Source of the DNA: Narthecium ossifragum | Taxonomy: Eukaryota > Streptophyta > Magnoliopsida > Dioscoreales > Nartheciaceae | Assembly (NCBI GenBank): GCA_963920575.1 | Contig: OY986970.1 | Coordinates: forward strand, 511,001 to 575,000 | Length of the DNA stretch: 64,000 bases | Direction: 5' to 3' | Translations under genes and position numbers: made by a program | The notes under the pieces: generated by a model | Database searches by the model: none | What the model was told of the DNA's origin: nothing | Seen by the model: only the letters and a program-made list of their open reading frames with translations | Shown: piece by piece, positions 1 to 13,084 of the stretch | How positions within the stretch are numbered: position 1 is the stretch's first letter | How the letters are laid out: each line of letters starts with the position of its first letter

Positions 1-1151
1 TTACTGGAGGAATCCTCGATACACTGCAGTGAGGTTTTTGTTCACGACAATCATTGCCCTGTTGTTTGGGACCATCTTTTGGGGTCTTGGCTCTAAAAGG
101 TAGCAGCACAAGTGAAAACCGCACAGGCTTATTGCTAACATGGACTCTGATTGTATTTAAGTTGATGAGAAATTATATGCTTGCAGGTCGGGACGTCAGG
201 ATTTGTTCAATGCTATGGGTTCTATGTATGCTGCCGTTCTGTTTATTGGTGTGAACAATGCTTCATCCGTTCAACCCGTAGTGGCTATTGAACGTACAGT
301 ATTCTACAGAGAAAGAGGAGCAGGAATGTACTCAGCACTGGCATATGCATTCGGACAAGTAATTTTTGCTGCATATCGCCTTGATCTGTTCCTTCTTAAA
401 CTTTTTTAAGACCCAGAAGTTGAAAACCACTCTACTATTAATAGCAGAAAAAATCGAAAACTTTTACATGTGTTTCCATACTTGGGATGCCTTATTTCTT
501 AGGATCTTTCATGTCACTTCACATAATATATAGTTTGATGCATTTGCAGGTCGCAATTGAACTTCCATATGTTCTGGTTCAGTCTGTGGTATACGGTGCA
601 CTGGTCTATGCCATGATCCAATTTGAATGGACGGCTGTAAAGTTCTTTTGGTACTTGTTCTTCATGTACTTCACATTGCTATACTTCACGTTCTACGGGA
701 TGATGGTTATAGGCTTGACTCCAAACCAGAACATCGCGTCTATTGCCGCCTCTGGATTCTATTCATTTTGGAATCTTTTCTCTGGGTTTATCGTCCCGCG
801 AACTGTAGGTTCCAACCCCATTAACTTAAGTTTTTGCTTTTTTTTTTCTGAAGGAGGCATGTCCTCAAATCACCAATTTTTGTCTTACAGAGGATTCCTG
901 TATGGTGGAGATGGTATTACTGGATATGCCCAGTTGCATGGACCTTGTACGGATTGGTCGCATCACAGTTTGGAGACGTTCAAGAGATACTGGAGGATGA
1001 TGGTATTCCCGTAGCTGAGTTTCTGAATAGCTATTTTGGATTCAAGCACAGCTTTTTGGGGGTGGTTGCAGCGGTGGTTGTGGCATTCCCTGTGCTTTTT
1101 GCCTTTCTATTCGGGTACTCCATTAAAACTCTCAACTTCCAAAGAAGATGA
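1..1151 (+). CDS. PDR-type ABCG transporter, 3' end (gene 0, partial)
   Basis: This is the last part of a full-size plant PDR/ABCG transporter; the 5' part lies outside the window. Four exons can be read: 1-99, 187-358, 550-804 and 891-1151, corresponding to exons 21 to 24 of the complete genes downstream. They encode the second transmembrane domain: the YWRNP segment before the first helix, the NAMGSMYAA and [13 protein letters not shown] conserved stretches, several hydrophobic helices, the WWRWYYW motif, and a C-terminus ending in NFQRR before TGA at 1149-1151. Splice sites are canonical GT-AG and no frame break is seen, so this copy may be functional. PDR proteins sit in the plasma membrane and export terpenoids, hormones or xenobiotics; the substrate cannot be told from sequence. 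It is clearly more diverged from genes 1 to 3 than they are from each other. Confidence 0.93.
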
Positions 1152-1985
1152 TGAGTGCGATCGATTACATTAATTAGTGTCTCGCTCTGTAAATATAATT
1201 CTACTGTACGGAATTGTATTCTGGTTGGTTATATTCTGAGATTTGTTATTGTCTCATATATTAAGCTATAAAAGTGTTATGTGAACTCAGTCTTTGATTC
1301 AAATAAACCGATTTGTGTAGGATGGGCCTTGATGATGGGAAACATTTACCTGTGGGAAACCATCCTCACCGTAGATGATATTCTTGATGGGAAACATTTA
1401 CATATATAAATATAGCAATGTGAAGTACATGAAGAACAAGTACCAAAAGGATGTTTCCCATATATAAAAGTCTAAACTGAGTTTACTCTTGATGGGAAAC
1501 ATTTACATATATAAATAGGTGAGGACTCGGGGAGAAAGGTGTGCAGTAACGTAAAAATAGAGTGCTCATCCTCTTTCTCCTCGTCCTCCATTAGCTTTAT
1601 TAGCTATTGAAAGAATTTGATTGGCATTGGGCAAAGGTCAAGGTGTTTCTTGGCTTATCTAAATTACAAGGAACAACGAGAGATTGTCTTTTATTATAAT
1701 AATATAAGCTTGATCTTTTCCTATATTGTGTGATGTTGACAATTATAATATCAAATTGGAAGGGACTATTCTTATTATTTTACAAATGATTTGATGTTCT
1801 TTTCAATTTGTATTTATACTGAACATATTTTATCGTTTTTCATAAATAATGATTCATTTGTAGGAGGCCTATTAAGTGTTTGAGAAAGAAATTCGTGATT
1901 TTGAAATTCTCGAACGTGAAATGCGCTAACAGTAAGCATTAATTTTAATAAAAAAAACTAATTTCACGGACTAAAATCCAGCCCA

Positions 1986-2034
<49 letters not shown>

Positions 2035-2214
2035 AATATGATGTTAACTTTAAAAAAATAAGCATTTAACAAAAAGACTGAGTGTGCAAACTCAGCGTGC
2101 AAACCAGCATATTCTTTAGATAACATATGCACCTTAGAATAAATGTTTAACACATTTGTATTTAGAATCCTCACCTTAGAATAAACTCAGTCTTTAGATA
2201 ACATATTCTAGACA
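1152..2214. other. Intergenic region after gene 0
   Basis: No gene is seen. The 3' UTR of gene 0 should lie in the first few hundred bases. The motif gatgggaaacattta occurs three times between about 1330 and 1510, twice followed by catatataaata, so a small local duplication occurred. The remainder is AT-rich without recognisable coding potential. Confidence 0.6.
1989..2032. repeat. (AT)22 microsatellite
   Basis: A perfect run of 22 AT dinucleotides. It is likely length-polymorphic. Confidence 0.97.
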
Positions 2215-3410
2215 GGCAAGCCATCCTCACCGTAGATGATGGGAGTCCCAGGGAAGTCGACGTCCAGCACCTTAGTGTGCAAGGGAAGGGAGGAGGAACT
2301 TGCTGGAGAGGCTGATGACTAGAGTCGCCGAGGTGGACAATGAGAGGTTTTCGATGAGGTTGGTCATTAATTTTTCAGAGTTCAAAATTCTTCAATTGTG
2401 TAACAGTAACACAATAGAATCCACCAACTACGTACGCAGAAGCGATGTCTTTCTTTCCCATCTGATTTCAGCTTTTCCTTATGAAACGAGGAGGACAAGA
2501 GACATATGTAGGTCCCTTCTTAGGGCGCCATATTCTTTCCGGCCATCTGATTATAAATACTTTGAGGTGAGCCTGCAAGGAGCATGAACCTTAATTCTTC
2601 CTCTGTCATGTTATGCCACATAAATATAGGACTAACGATATATATATCCACTGCAACTGTAAAGGAAATCGATGGCGTCAGTAAAATAAAAGACGGCTAT
2701 AATCCAGCAACATGGATGTTGGAAGTGCCAACTCAAGCAAATGAAGGGATACTGGGGGTGAGTTTCAGTGAAATGTACAAGAAATCTAAGCTATATCAGT
2801 GAGCAACATCTCCTTTACTCGACACATGCTTATTTTCCCTTTGAGACGTCGAAAATTTTCTAAGCTCCTAATTGCAAGGATCTATACTTTCAAGCGATCT
2901 ATACTTTCCTACTCAGTACTCGTAGAATTTCTTTACACAGTGCATGGCTTGTTTATCGTACTGGAGGAATACCCGAATACCTCATACTTCATACACTGCA
3001 GTGAGATTTTGTTCACGACAGTCCATTGCCCTGTGTTTTGGGGCCATATTTTGGGGTCTTGGCTCTAAAAAGTAGCAACAAAACAGTCACAACTGATTGG
3101 ATAGCACGTCATATAAGTACTATTCATTTTGATTTTAATAACATAAAGGAGTCTAGATGGTCCGTCCCTATTACTTCGGGTTATCATTGATGTAAGCCCT
3201 GACATGGGTCTCTAGTCTTTGGATTCAACTGGTCAAAAAAAAAAAAACGCGAAGTGAAAGCCCAGCTGTACAGGCTTATTGCCAACATGCATGGACTCTG
3301 TTTGTATATAAATTGATGAGAAAATTATTTGCTTGCGGGTCGAGACGTAAGGATTTGTTCAATGCAATGGGTTCTATGTATGCTGCTCTTCTGTTTATTG
3401 TATCATATTT
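2215..3410 (+). pseudogene. PDR/ABCG transporter pseudogene, internally deleted
   Basis: Pieces of a PDR gene appear in the correct order but most of it is missing. About 2230-2365 matches the end of exon 1 (LLERL then a VAEVDNERF stretch). About 2475-2567 matches exon 19 (a KRGGQE-like stretch before a donor-like gtgagc). About 2665-2800 matches exon 20, with the well kept [14 protein letters not shown] motif. About 2935-3075 is a broken exon 21 (YWRN, then [11 protein letters not shown]). About 3345-3400 is the start of exon 22 ([16 protein letters not shown]). Exons 2 to 18, which hold both nucleotide-binding domains, and the end of the gene are absent, and frames are broken. It is a dead member of the tandem cluster, closer to gene 0 than to genes 1 to 3 in wording (for example GLGSK). 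Confidence 0.85.
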
Positions 3411-3427
3411 AAAGAGAACGTTAAAAA

Positions 3428-3496
3428 TGGTCAAGACCTCGCAAGACTTTTCAATTCTCGTTAGAAACTTGGTCAAGACCTCGCAAGACTTTTCAA
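3428..3496. repeat. 27-bp direct repeat, 42-bp spacing
   Basis: The segment beginning tggtcaagacctcgcaagac occurs at 3428-3454 and again at 3470-3496. It is a small tandem duplication just after the pseudogene. Confidence 0.9.
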
Positions 3497-3499
3497 AGG

Positions 3500-4392
3500 A
3501 GGGAGTTAAACTAAGAAACCGGGGCTCTTTTCAAAATATCAAACTTTGATCAAGAAATCAAACCACGTCGGCTAGTCTGGCGTCTTTAGTCTTTATTTAA
3601 TATCCAATTAAGTTTAATATTTTGGAAGATTCTTGTTAGACTTTGGTCAACAAGATAGCCGCCGAAGCCAAGTCTGGTGGACTTGTGAGGCTCGATTTGG
3701 ACATTAAACTTTGGTCTTTGGACCACGTTTAATGATCCAAGCTTGCGTACCACGTCTTGTAGACTAGTAGACGTACCTATTATATATTATTCTATTTATT
3801 TTTATAAAACATGATTTTAGCATATTTGATGGCCATAAAATGCTAGAAGAGTTTTATATTATTATATTTCTTATAAATAAAAATATCTTATTTTTCTTTC
3901 TTTGTTTAATTCAAGTAAGCTTTGTTTGTCCATTGACATGATTGTACATTACAGTCTTATTATTTTAGACATGTCATTATTCTCTTGACATGCAAAAGGT
4001 TACGGCATCCGTATAAAAACGGAGATGTTGCATTAATCATAATCAATCAATTAAATTATGTCAAAAAAACGAGAATCCACTAGTATATATATGGTACACA
4101 TGAGGAGACAAACGGACGAACCAGTCATGTCATGCAGGTATATTTCAATTTTCAAGCGGCCCCTTAGATCAATAGTTTTCTTCTAATAATTAAAAACAAT
4201 CAGATCAATGGCTTTGCTATAATAATCGAGACATCACATCATAGCTAAACATATTTATAACACTAATGATTCTAGAACAATATTACCTGCTTCCAAAATT
4301 AATTAATTACCAACTGTCGGTGGTGCTTCTGGTCCTAATTTGATACTTGGGCCTAAAGCATCGTCATATTTTAATGTTTTTTGGCAGCATCC
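3500..4392. other. Intergenic, no gene seen
   Basis: This is AT-rich sequence between the PDR pseudogene and the Pack-MULE. I see no coding potential, no tRNA-like fold and no clear element ends. Confidence 0.5.
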
Positions 4393-4689
4393 ATTGTTGC
4401 GAGTGAATCGAAGGGGGAGGTGGCCTGGCGGCTATCGTATTATGTTAGAATTTTTTTTTTTAAAAAATGTTATTTTAATAAAATATTATTAATATATATA
4501 TGTGGAGAAAATATTGATGGTGATATGCCTCCTTTGACCACGTCAGCGTTATGTTGGCATGATCTTTTATTTTTTTAATCCTATCGATGAACACGTGTTT
4601 ATATTGAAGACGTAACTTTGACTTACGTTTTTAAACGCCACGATCAAGTGCGGAGAAAGTACGGAGAGTCTCGTCAAGACGTGGTTCCA

Positions 4690-5118
<429 letters not shown>

Positions 5119-5161
5119 TAGTCGAAGCCTCCGCAGTAAAAGACACAGTTGATGTCGGGAT

Positions 5162-5515
5162 TTAGAAATAGGGGAAGGATGGAGCGGTCGTAGTTGGAGC
5201 AGAAGCAGAGGGAGCGGATGATGGCAATGAGGCGCCGAACAGCGGCGTATTGGAGAATAGTGAAGCCACAGTAGAGGTGGAAGCAACAGATGATGATAAG
5301 GTCGCGAAGGGCGAGGGGGAGGTCTCGACAGAGGATCCGAATCCGAACCGAGAACGGGAGGAGGCCAACCCAAATAGAGGGGTGGGTGTGGCCGATGGAG
5401 CGGTGGACGTGGAGGAGGACGAGGTGCTAGGAAACGAAAAGGAGAAGGGTTTAGGTGCGGAGGAGAAGGATTGGGATGAAGAGGTCAGCGTCGAAGGGTT
5501 GAAGGAGAAGGACAC
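5162..5515 (-). pseudogene. Captured FG-repeat nucleoporin-like fragment
   Basis: On the minus strand a 117-codon open frame is rich in Ser, Thr, Pro, Ala and Phe and contains LFGLASS, FGFGSS and TPLFGAS. The composition, with FG dipeptides spaced by Ser/Thr-rich linkers, is that of the N-terminal region of NUP62-type nucleoporins. It sits antisense between two subtilase pieces inside the Pack-MULE, so it is probably a second captured gene fragment. Low-complexity composition makes the family call less secure than for the subtilase; a Ser-rich non-nucleoporin source is possible. Confidence 0.5.
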
Positions 5516-5580
5516 CCGTCAAACCGAGTTCAACATCCTATCGGGGACGTCGATGGCAGCATCGCACGTAGCCGGTTGCT
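5512..5580 (+). pseudogene. Captured subtilisin-like protease fragment, catalytic-serine part
   Basis: The short stretch reads TEFNILSGTSMAASHVAG. GTSM-(A/S)-(C/A)-PHV-(A/S)-G is the catalytic-serine motif of subtilases, and the FNILSGTSM wording is that of plant subtilases. The normal P before HV is S here. In an intact gene this lies a short distance after the LDS motif found at about 5010; here about 500 bp of unrelated, nucleoporin-like sequence separates them. That indicates successive capture or insertion events inside the Pack-MULE. Confidence 0.82.
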
Positions 5581-5647
5581 CCGGTCCGCCCACCCGAGCA
5601 GAGGACTTGCTCATTGACGACGAGGAAAGTTTGGGATGGTGACGGAG

Positions 5648-5760
5648 GAGTGGAAGAGAGAAAGGGCGGCGAGGTTGGAGCTCGCTGTCGTTGGTATCTC
5701 CTGCGAATGAGTGGAAGAGAGAGAGGTTGGAGCTCGGTGCTGTTGGTATCTCTGGCGAAG
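5648..5760. repeat. Tandem duplication of about 55-60 bp in the Pack-MULE
   Basis: The segment starting gagtggaagagagaaagg (about 5648) is repeated from about 5708 with small deletions. Both end with ggtatctc(c/t). Confidence 0.7.
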
Positions 5761-6202
5761 ACTCGCGGTGGGGAGGCGACATGCGACGGAGCTCCGAGTA
5801 AGGGCGGCGCGGCGGGCGGTACTTGATCGGGATCGGCAAAAACTGTTTTTGGAACCACGTCTTAAAAGGCCTCCCAAAATCTTCCCCACACTTGGTCACG
5901 TTGGGTGGGACAAAGGTCAAAGATGTGAGATCAAGTTACGTCTTCAGTATGAACACGTGATTTGAAGTTACGTCTCCTTGACGAGGCTAAAAAAATGAAA
6001 GACCACGCCGGTGTGGCACTGACGTATCCAAATGAGGCAAATTCTCATCAATATTTTCTCCATATGTATAGATTAATAATATTTTATTAAAATAATATTA
6101 TGTAAGTTTTTTTTCATTATATTACTGTATAGCTCCTTCTTTTTCTTTACTAGTTGAAAAGCTGAATTAATCAAGAAAAAAAAAAAATTGTTGCGAGTGA
6201 AT

Positions 6203-6522
6203 ACCTAGGGGGTGTTTGGTTGATCCCGGAATTGCAATCCCCCAACGCAACTACGAACAATTGGGAAAAAGTTTGAAACTGATTACGAAGTAATTAAAAA
6301 GGTGGCACATCCATCAGGAGGAAAACGATCCTCATTTGGCTTCCAACCTACCTATCATCATTATTGACTCAACAGTCTCCAAATGCTTTCGTGCTTGATC
6401 TTCCCTCCACAAGGGAAAAATGGCTACATAAGGACACCTCTCCCTCCATCTTGTTTCACAGAGGAACCGTTCGTTCCTCAGTCTTCTGGCCGGCTAACTT
6501 CTGATCAAAAGATTGCTTCATA
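6203..6522 (+). promoter_or_regulatory. Gene 1 upstream region
   Basis: This is the 5' flank and probable 5' UTR between the Pack-MULE and the ATG. From about 6245 it is homologous to the flank of genes 2 and 3. A TATA-like stretch, ggctacataaggac, lies at about 6422. Only one copy of this segment is present here, whereas genes 2 and 3 have two. The first 45 bp (gtgtttggttgat) look like a MITE end. Confidence 0.45.
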
Positions 6523-9500
6523 ATGGTGGATACAGGCGAGATATATAGAGTGGCCAGCTTGCGCAGAGATAGTTCGGTGTGGAGAAGAGGAGAGGATGTA
6601 TTCTCGAGGTCGTCGAGGGAGGAAGACGACGAGGAGGCCTTGAAATGGGCTGCGCTGGAGAAGTTGCCGACTTACGACCGGGTTCGGAAGGGCATACTCA
6701 CCTTGGCCGATGGAGGCCTCCAGGAAGTCGATGTCCAGGGCCTTGGAGTCCAGGAGAAGAGAAACTTGCTGGAGAGGCTGGTGAGAGTCGCCGAGGAGGA
6801 CAATGAGAAGTTCTTGTTGAAGCTCAAGGACCGCATCGATCGGTGAGTATAGAATTCTTCCTCCAATTGTATCGTTCCAAGATTTTCTTTCTTATGTAGC
6901 TCATCTGATTTTGGTTTTGATGTTTGCAGAGTCGGGCTTGATCTTCCAATGATCGAAGTGCGCTATGAACACCTTAACATCGAAGCCGAGACTCATGTTG
7001 GCAACAGAGGATTGCCTACAAACCTCAATGCAACGATCAACACCTTGGAGGTACGTTAGTGTTACTTCATCTCTAGACAATTACAGCAACTATCAACACC
7101 TCCGTAGTCATGCTCTTATTGATGATTAATTAGTCCTTGTCTTGTTCTTTGAACTAATTAAGGCCATAGCGAACTACCTTCACATATTGCCAAGTAGGAA
7201 GAGACTATTGCCAATCCTTCATGATGTTAGCGGGATCATCAAACCTCGCAGGTATGGATGATCAGATGAAACCTTCCAAATTCTTATCTTAAGTTCATCA
7301 AGAAATAGGGGGGGATTGTGATTGTTTTTATTATCCACATGCAGGATGACACTGCTTTTAGGTCCTCCTGGTTCAGGGAAGACTACGTTGTTACTGGCCC
7401 TTGCAGGAAAGCTAAGTAGCCAACTGAAGGTAACCACCCTTGTAGCCCTGTAAAATTCTCTGGCAAAATCTCCATTTGGCGATTAAGTGGAAGGCTTGAA
7501 GCGTTTAACAAACACATGCTTTTTACATACCGATCAAAACAGGTATCTGGGAGAGTCACCTACAATGGTCATACTATGGATGAGTTTGTTCCTCAGAGAA
7601 CAGCTGCTTACATAAGTCAGCATGATCTCCATACTGGTGAGATGACGGTTCGTGAGACATTGACCTTCTCTGCAAGATGCCAGGGAGTAGGCAGCCGTTA
7701 TGGTGAGTAAAAATATCGTATTACTGATGACTCGATCCGTATGCAGAATTGTTGTGTAGAGTTTAGAGGATTAATTGTTTGTTGGTTTTGCATGCACAGA
7801 AATGTTAATGGAGCTCTCGAGAAGGGAAAAGGAAGCAAACATCAAACCTGATCCTGACCTCGATGTCTTCATGAAGGTAATCAAACTGGAACCAATTTTT
7901 CTCTCTACCAGCTATCTTGTTCCAAAAGTCTAACTAAACTTTAATTTTCTGTGTTAATGTGATCTCCCTGTTTCTATGTACATCTGCAGGCTGCTGCCAT
8001 GGGAGGAGAAGAAACCAGTGTCGTCACAGATTACATAATGAAGGCATGTACTAATCTTTGGGAAAAACACGCATTAAACATGGACCGGTTTAATTTAGGA
8101 TTTAAAGCATAACTTTTCAGAAGAATGGAGAAGAATTTGTTGCTTGTCAGCTGATCATAAGTTCTTGTATGCTTCTTGCATGCAGATTTTAGGATTGGAC
8201 ATCTGTGCGGACACCATGGTGGGAGACGAGATGGTGCGAGGCATTTCTGGAGGACAAAGGAAGCGTGTCACAACAGGTATAGGGACATCCAAGGTTGCCT
8301 TGTTTTCTTTTTGTATGCAGATTACTTAACTTTCCTGGATGATAACGTTGTATTTCTTTGGAAAAATGATGTATGGTTCAGGCGAGATGCTTGTCGGACC
8401 GGCAAGAGCACTGTTCATGGACGAGATATCCACAGGCCTCGACAGCTCCACGACCTTCCAGATTGTGAACTCACTGAGGCAATCCATTCACATTCTCGGT
8501 GGAACGGCACTTATCTCTCTGCTCCAACCAGCGCCGGAGACATACGACCTTTTCGACAACCTCATTCTTCTCTCAGATGGACAGGTCGTGTACCAAGGTC
8601 CGCGCGAGCTCGTGCTCGAGTTCTTCGAGTCCACGGGCTTCAAATGCCCTCAGAGGAAAGGCACCGCTGATTTCTTGCAGGAAGTGAGTACTCCACCAGA
8701 ACAAATCTAGTATACTCTGTTTACATAAGGTCCTGATTAGCTCAAAACGAGTACCGTTCTGGTCTGCTAGGTGACATCCAGGAAAGACCAGCAGCAGTAT
8801 TGGATACGCCATGACCAGCCTTACAGATATGTGCCGGTGAAGGAGTTCGCAGAGGCGTTCCATTCGTTCCATGTTGACCAGAGTCTGAGAAAAGAGCTCT
8901 CTGTTCCATATGACAAGAGCCAGAGCCACCCTGCTGCCCTGACCACCTCCACATATGGGGTTAACAAGAAGGAAATACTGAAGGTCTGCTTCGAGAGGGA
9001 GTGGCTGATGATGAAACGGAACTCGTTTGTGTACATCTTCAAGGCTGTTCAGGTTACTTACATTTGATCAACCACATTTGGCTCTGCACTTGAACTCCAT
9101 TAGTCTATTTGTTCATTCAGCTTAGGCTGTGTTTTTGTTTCAGCTCACATTGACGGCATTCATCACGATGACAGTCTTCTTCCGAACGGAGATGCACCAG
9201 GACTCTACCACTGATGGGAATATCTACATGGGTTCACTCTTCTTTGGACTTGTAACCACCATGTTCAATGGGTTTTCGGAACTCGCCATGACTGTGCTGA
9301 GGCTTCCTGTTTTCTTCAAGCAAAGAGATCTGCTCTTCTATCCTGCATGGGCATTTGCAATACCTACATGGATCCTGAAGATTCCCATATCATTCATAGA
9401 AGTTTCAATTTGGGTGTTCATGACCTATTATGTCATTGGATACGATCCAAATGCGGGAAGGTGTTGATCTCATCGCACTCTGCAACACATACAATACCTT

Positions 9501-12500
9501 TTTTTCGTTCAATGGTTGCTTTGCATCAGAAGCATAACATCATCTCTTGCATGCAGGTTCTTTAAACAATATCTAGTGCTTCTAGTGGCACATCAGATGG
9601 CATTTGGGCTATTCAGGTTGATTGGCGGACTAGGGAGGGAGATGGTTGTTGCCAGCACGTTTGGACCCTTTGCTCTGGTTATACTTCTGGCTCTGGGAGG
9701 ATTCCTCCTTTCGAGAGGTTTGCTCTTAAATCTTGTTCATGTTCTTTCCTGTCCTGTTAATGGTTAATTAGCTAACTTTCAGCGTTCGTTACCCTGAAAC
9801 AGAAACTATAAAGAAATGGTGGATATGGGGCTACTGGATATCGCCACTTATGTATGCTCAAAATGCAATCTCAGTGAACGAATTTCTTGGGCACAATTGG
9901 GATAAGGTTGATGACTTGTACTTGTGGAGCAAAAAACAAAACCAGAGCCAGATTTGAGGAGGAAAAGCAGCTCATGTGGTCTTTGATTGTTTTGCAGATT
10001 CTTCCTGGTGCAAATGAGACGCTTGGAGTGACGGTCTTGAAATCCCGCGGAGTATTTCCCGAGTCCAAATGGTACTGGATTGGCTTCGGTGCATTGGTCG
10101 GATACATATTCCTCTTCAATTTCATGTTTACACTGGCTCTAACTTACCTTGATCGTAAGTATCCGCATCCCATTTGGACCAAAATCCACATTTTTTGAAA
10201 GCAATCTTCATTCTGAGAGCTTTATATATTGCGTTCAGCGATAGGAACGACTCAGTCATCTGTGTCTGAAGAGATGTTGAAAGAAAAAGAGGCTAACTTA
10301 ACAGGAGAAGTTGAAGATACACCGCCAACAACAGGACGGAGATCTGGTTCTGTTTCTAGAAGTAAGTTGAGCCATCCACCAACCTTTCTGCGATGGCGAT
10401 CACCATTAGATCTGTATATGTTACTGATGTTGTGAATGCAGGAAGTGCTGATGGAGCTGCTAAGAGCAAGAGGTCATCAGGTTCCATGCATGGCATTGAT
10501 CTGAACAAGAAGGGGATGGTCCTCCCATTCGCACCCCTTTCTATCACCTTTGATGATGTAAAGTACTCCGTCGACATGCCGCAGGTATTTAAACATGCTC
10601 TCTGTCTTTGTCAATCCTGGTTGCATACTAAATTTCATGACATCAATTAGGGGATGAAACTTGTAGGAAATGAAAGCACAAGGTGTGGGAGAAGACAGAC
10701 TGGTGCTTCTGAAGAGTGTGAGTGGATCTTTCAGGCCAGGAGTGCTAACAGCTCTCATGGGTGTTAGCGGAGCCGGGAAGACTACATTGATGGATGTCTT
10801 GGCTGGGAGAAAAACTGGTGGATACATCGAGGGAAACATCGGCATTTCTGGCTATCCAAAGAAGCAAGAAACTTTTGCTCGTGTGTCTGGATACTGTGAA
10901 CAGAATGACATCCACACCCCAAATGTCACCATTTATGAGTCTCTAGTATACTCTGCATGGCTTCGATTACCTCCTGAAGTTGAATCTGATACAAGAGAGG
11001 TTAGACGAATTCTTAAGAGTATAGCCTATAAATTATGGGCAAATTTCGATTTTTCTTATACTAACTAAAGGAACTGGCGACGTACTTAATTCAGATGTTC
11101 GTTGAAGAAGTAATGGAGCTTGTAGAGCTCGCACCGATAAGAGACTCACTGGTTGGGCTGCCTGGAGTGAATGGTTTATCAACAGAGCAGCGCAAGAGAC
11201 TTACCATCGCCGTAGAACTGGTTGCCAATCCCTCTATAATATTCATGGATGAACCAACCTCTGGCCTTGATGCAAGGGCAGCAGCAATCGTCATGAGGAC
11301 AGTGAGGAACACAGTCGACACTGGAAGGACAGTTGTCTGCACAATTCACCAGCCTAGCATTGATATATTTGAAGCATTCGACGAGGTGAGGAATTTTTTT
11401 CATACTCAAAAGTTTGTTGATGGTACCTATCAATGCTAATTTGTAGCGAATACTTGGTCTTTAATATCCAATTGCATGCAGCTCTTCTTACTGAAACGAG
11501 GAGGAGAAGAGATATATGTCGGCCCATTGGGACGCCAATCTATTGAACTAATCTCATATTTTGAGGTAAGCCTGGATACAATACTCATGAGCACTGTCTA
11601 TATCGGTGTTGCATGTAACTAAGTACCAATTAGCTAGCTAGAATATAACATGTTTGATTCATTAGGCACTGGAAGGAGTTAGTAAGATTAAAGACGGCTA
11701 TAATCCGGCAACATGGATGTTGGAGGTGACTAGTCGAGCACAAGAAGATATATTAGGTGTCAACTTCGCTGAAGTATATAGAAATTCCCAACTCTATCAG
11801 TAAGTGATCATCTTGTTGATTTCCTTTATGGTATAGCTACCTTGCAATAAAGGCAGAGATTTTTCCTCATTCCTAACTTTCTAACTAGCTCCTTATTGAT
11901 TGCAGAAGGAACAAAGCTTTGATCAATGAGTTGAGTACACCAGCTCCAAGTTCAAGTGATCTTCACTTCCCAACTCAGTACGCCCAGAACTTCTACACAC
12001 AGTGCCTGGCTTGTTTTTGGAAGCAGCACCTGTCTTACTGGAGGAATCCTTCCTACAACGCAGTCAGGTTCTTCTTCACAGCTATGGTAGCCTTGTTGTT
12101 TGGGACAATATTCTGGGACCTTGGCACTAAAAGGTACATATTTCTTCCTAGATCTAACTCATCTGTCCTTTAGATTGTTTGTTTGTCCATACTGAACTCT
12201 TTTCCTGCTGGCAGGACCAAAAAACAGGATGTGCTCAATGCAATGGGCTCCATGTATGGTGCTGTTCTGTTCATCGGTGTGCAGAATGCTCAATCTGTTC
12301 AACCGGTTGTGGCCATCGAAAGAACAGTCTTTTACAGAGAGAGAGCTGCAGGAATGTATTCAGCTCTGCCATATGCATTTGGACAAGTAATTCCTTCAAC
12401 ACTACCTTTCTCTGTTCTTTAAGAAATTAACTCTCCAGCAATGGATCTCAAACTCTTTCCTGATGCATTTATTTGCAGGTTACGATTGAGCTTCCATACG

Positions 12501-13084
12501 TACTAGTCCAGTCTGTGATATATGGAATTATTGTGTATGCGATGATTGCGTTCGAGTGGACGGTTGCCAAGTTCTTTTGGTACCTCTTCTTCATGTACTT
12601 CACTCTGCTCTACTTCACATTCTATGGGATGATGGCTGTTGGCCTGACTCCAAACCACAACATAGCCGCCATTGTATCCGCTGCTTTCTATTCACTCTGG
12701 AATCTCTTCTGCGGGTTTCTCATCCCACGTCCGGTACGTCCCAATTCTATGTATCAACTTCATCAGATGTTTAATCGTTTAGTTCTTAGAAGCTCAAAAT
12801 ACTTGTTTGTTTTACAGAGTATTCCTATATGGTGGAGGTGGTATTACTGGGCAAGCCCTGTGGCATGGACCTTGTATGGATTGGTTACGTCCCAATTTGG
12901 AGACGTACACAAGCCGATTGAGGAGGATGGTCATGGTCAGCTTGTATCTGACTTTGTAAGGGAGTACTTGGGATTTAAACACAGCTTTCTGGGAGTGGTC
13001 GCAGTCGTGGTTGCTCTGTTGCCTCTGCTCTTTGCTTTCCTGTTTGCCTTGTCGATAAAAATAATCAACTTCCAGAGAAGATGA
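6523..13084 (+). CDS. Full-size PDR/ABCG transporter, gene 1 (24 exons)
   Basis: An ATP-driven exporter of the plant PDR (ABCG) family, expected in the plasma membrane. Exons: 6523-6842, 6930-7050, 7163-7251, 7345-7429, 7543-7702, 7800-7876, 7990-8043, 8186-8276, 8382-8683, 8771-9052, 9144-9460, 9557-9717, 9803-9906, 9998-10154, 10239-10361, 10442-10584, 10667-10999, 11095-11385, 11482-11565, 11666-11799, 11906-12133, 12215-12386, 12479-12733, 12818-13084. They sum to 4350 nt, giving 1449 residues, the usual family length. NBD1: Walker [10 protein letters not shown] 183-191, signature SGGQ 323-326, Walker B ending DE 346-347. NBD2: Walker [10 protein letters not shown] 894-902, family-typical LSTEQRKR 1001-1008, Walker B ending DE 1025-1026. 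Exons 10-14 and 21-24 carry the two membrane domains. The start opens with the PDR-like pattern [17 protein letters not shown]. Intron 7 uses a GC donor. The substrate is unknown. Confidence 0.95.

Noticed and set aside
1001..1008. Possible loss of the NBD2 signature in the PDR proteins (residues 1001-1008 of gene 1 read LSTEQRKR, not LSGGQ)
   Set aside because: The coordinates given are residue numbers. This wording is normal for NBD2 of plant PDR transporters, so it is not a mutation.
8644..8770. Stop codons after exon-like frames such as 8339-8710
   Set aside because: They fall in introns; splice sites restore a continuous reading in all 24 exons.
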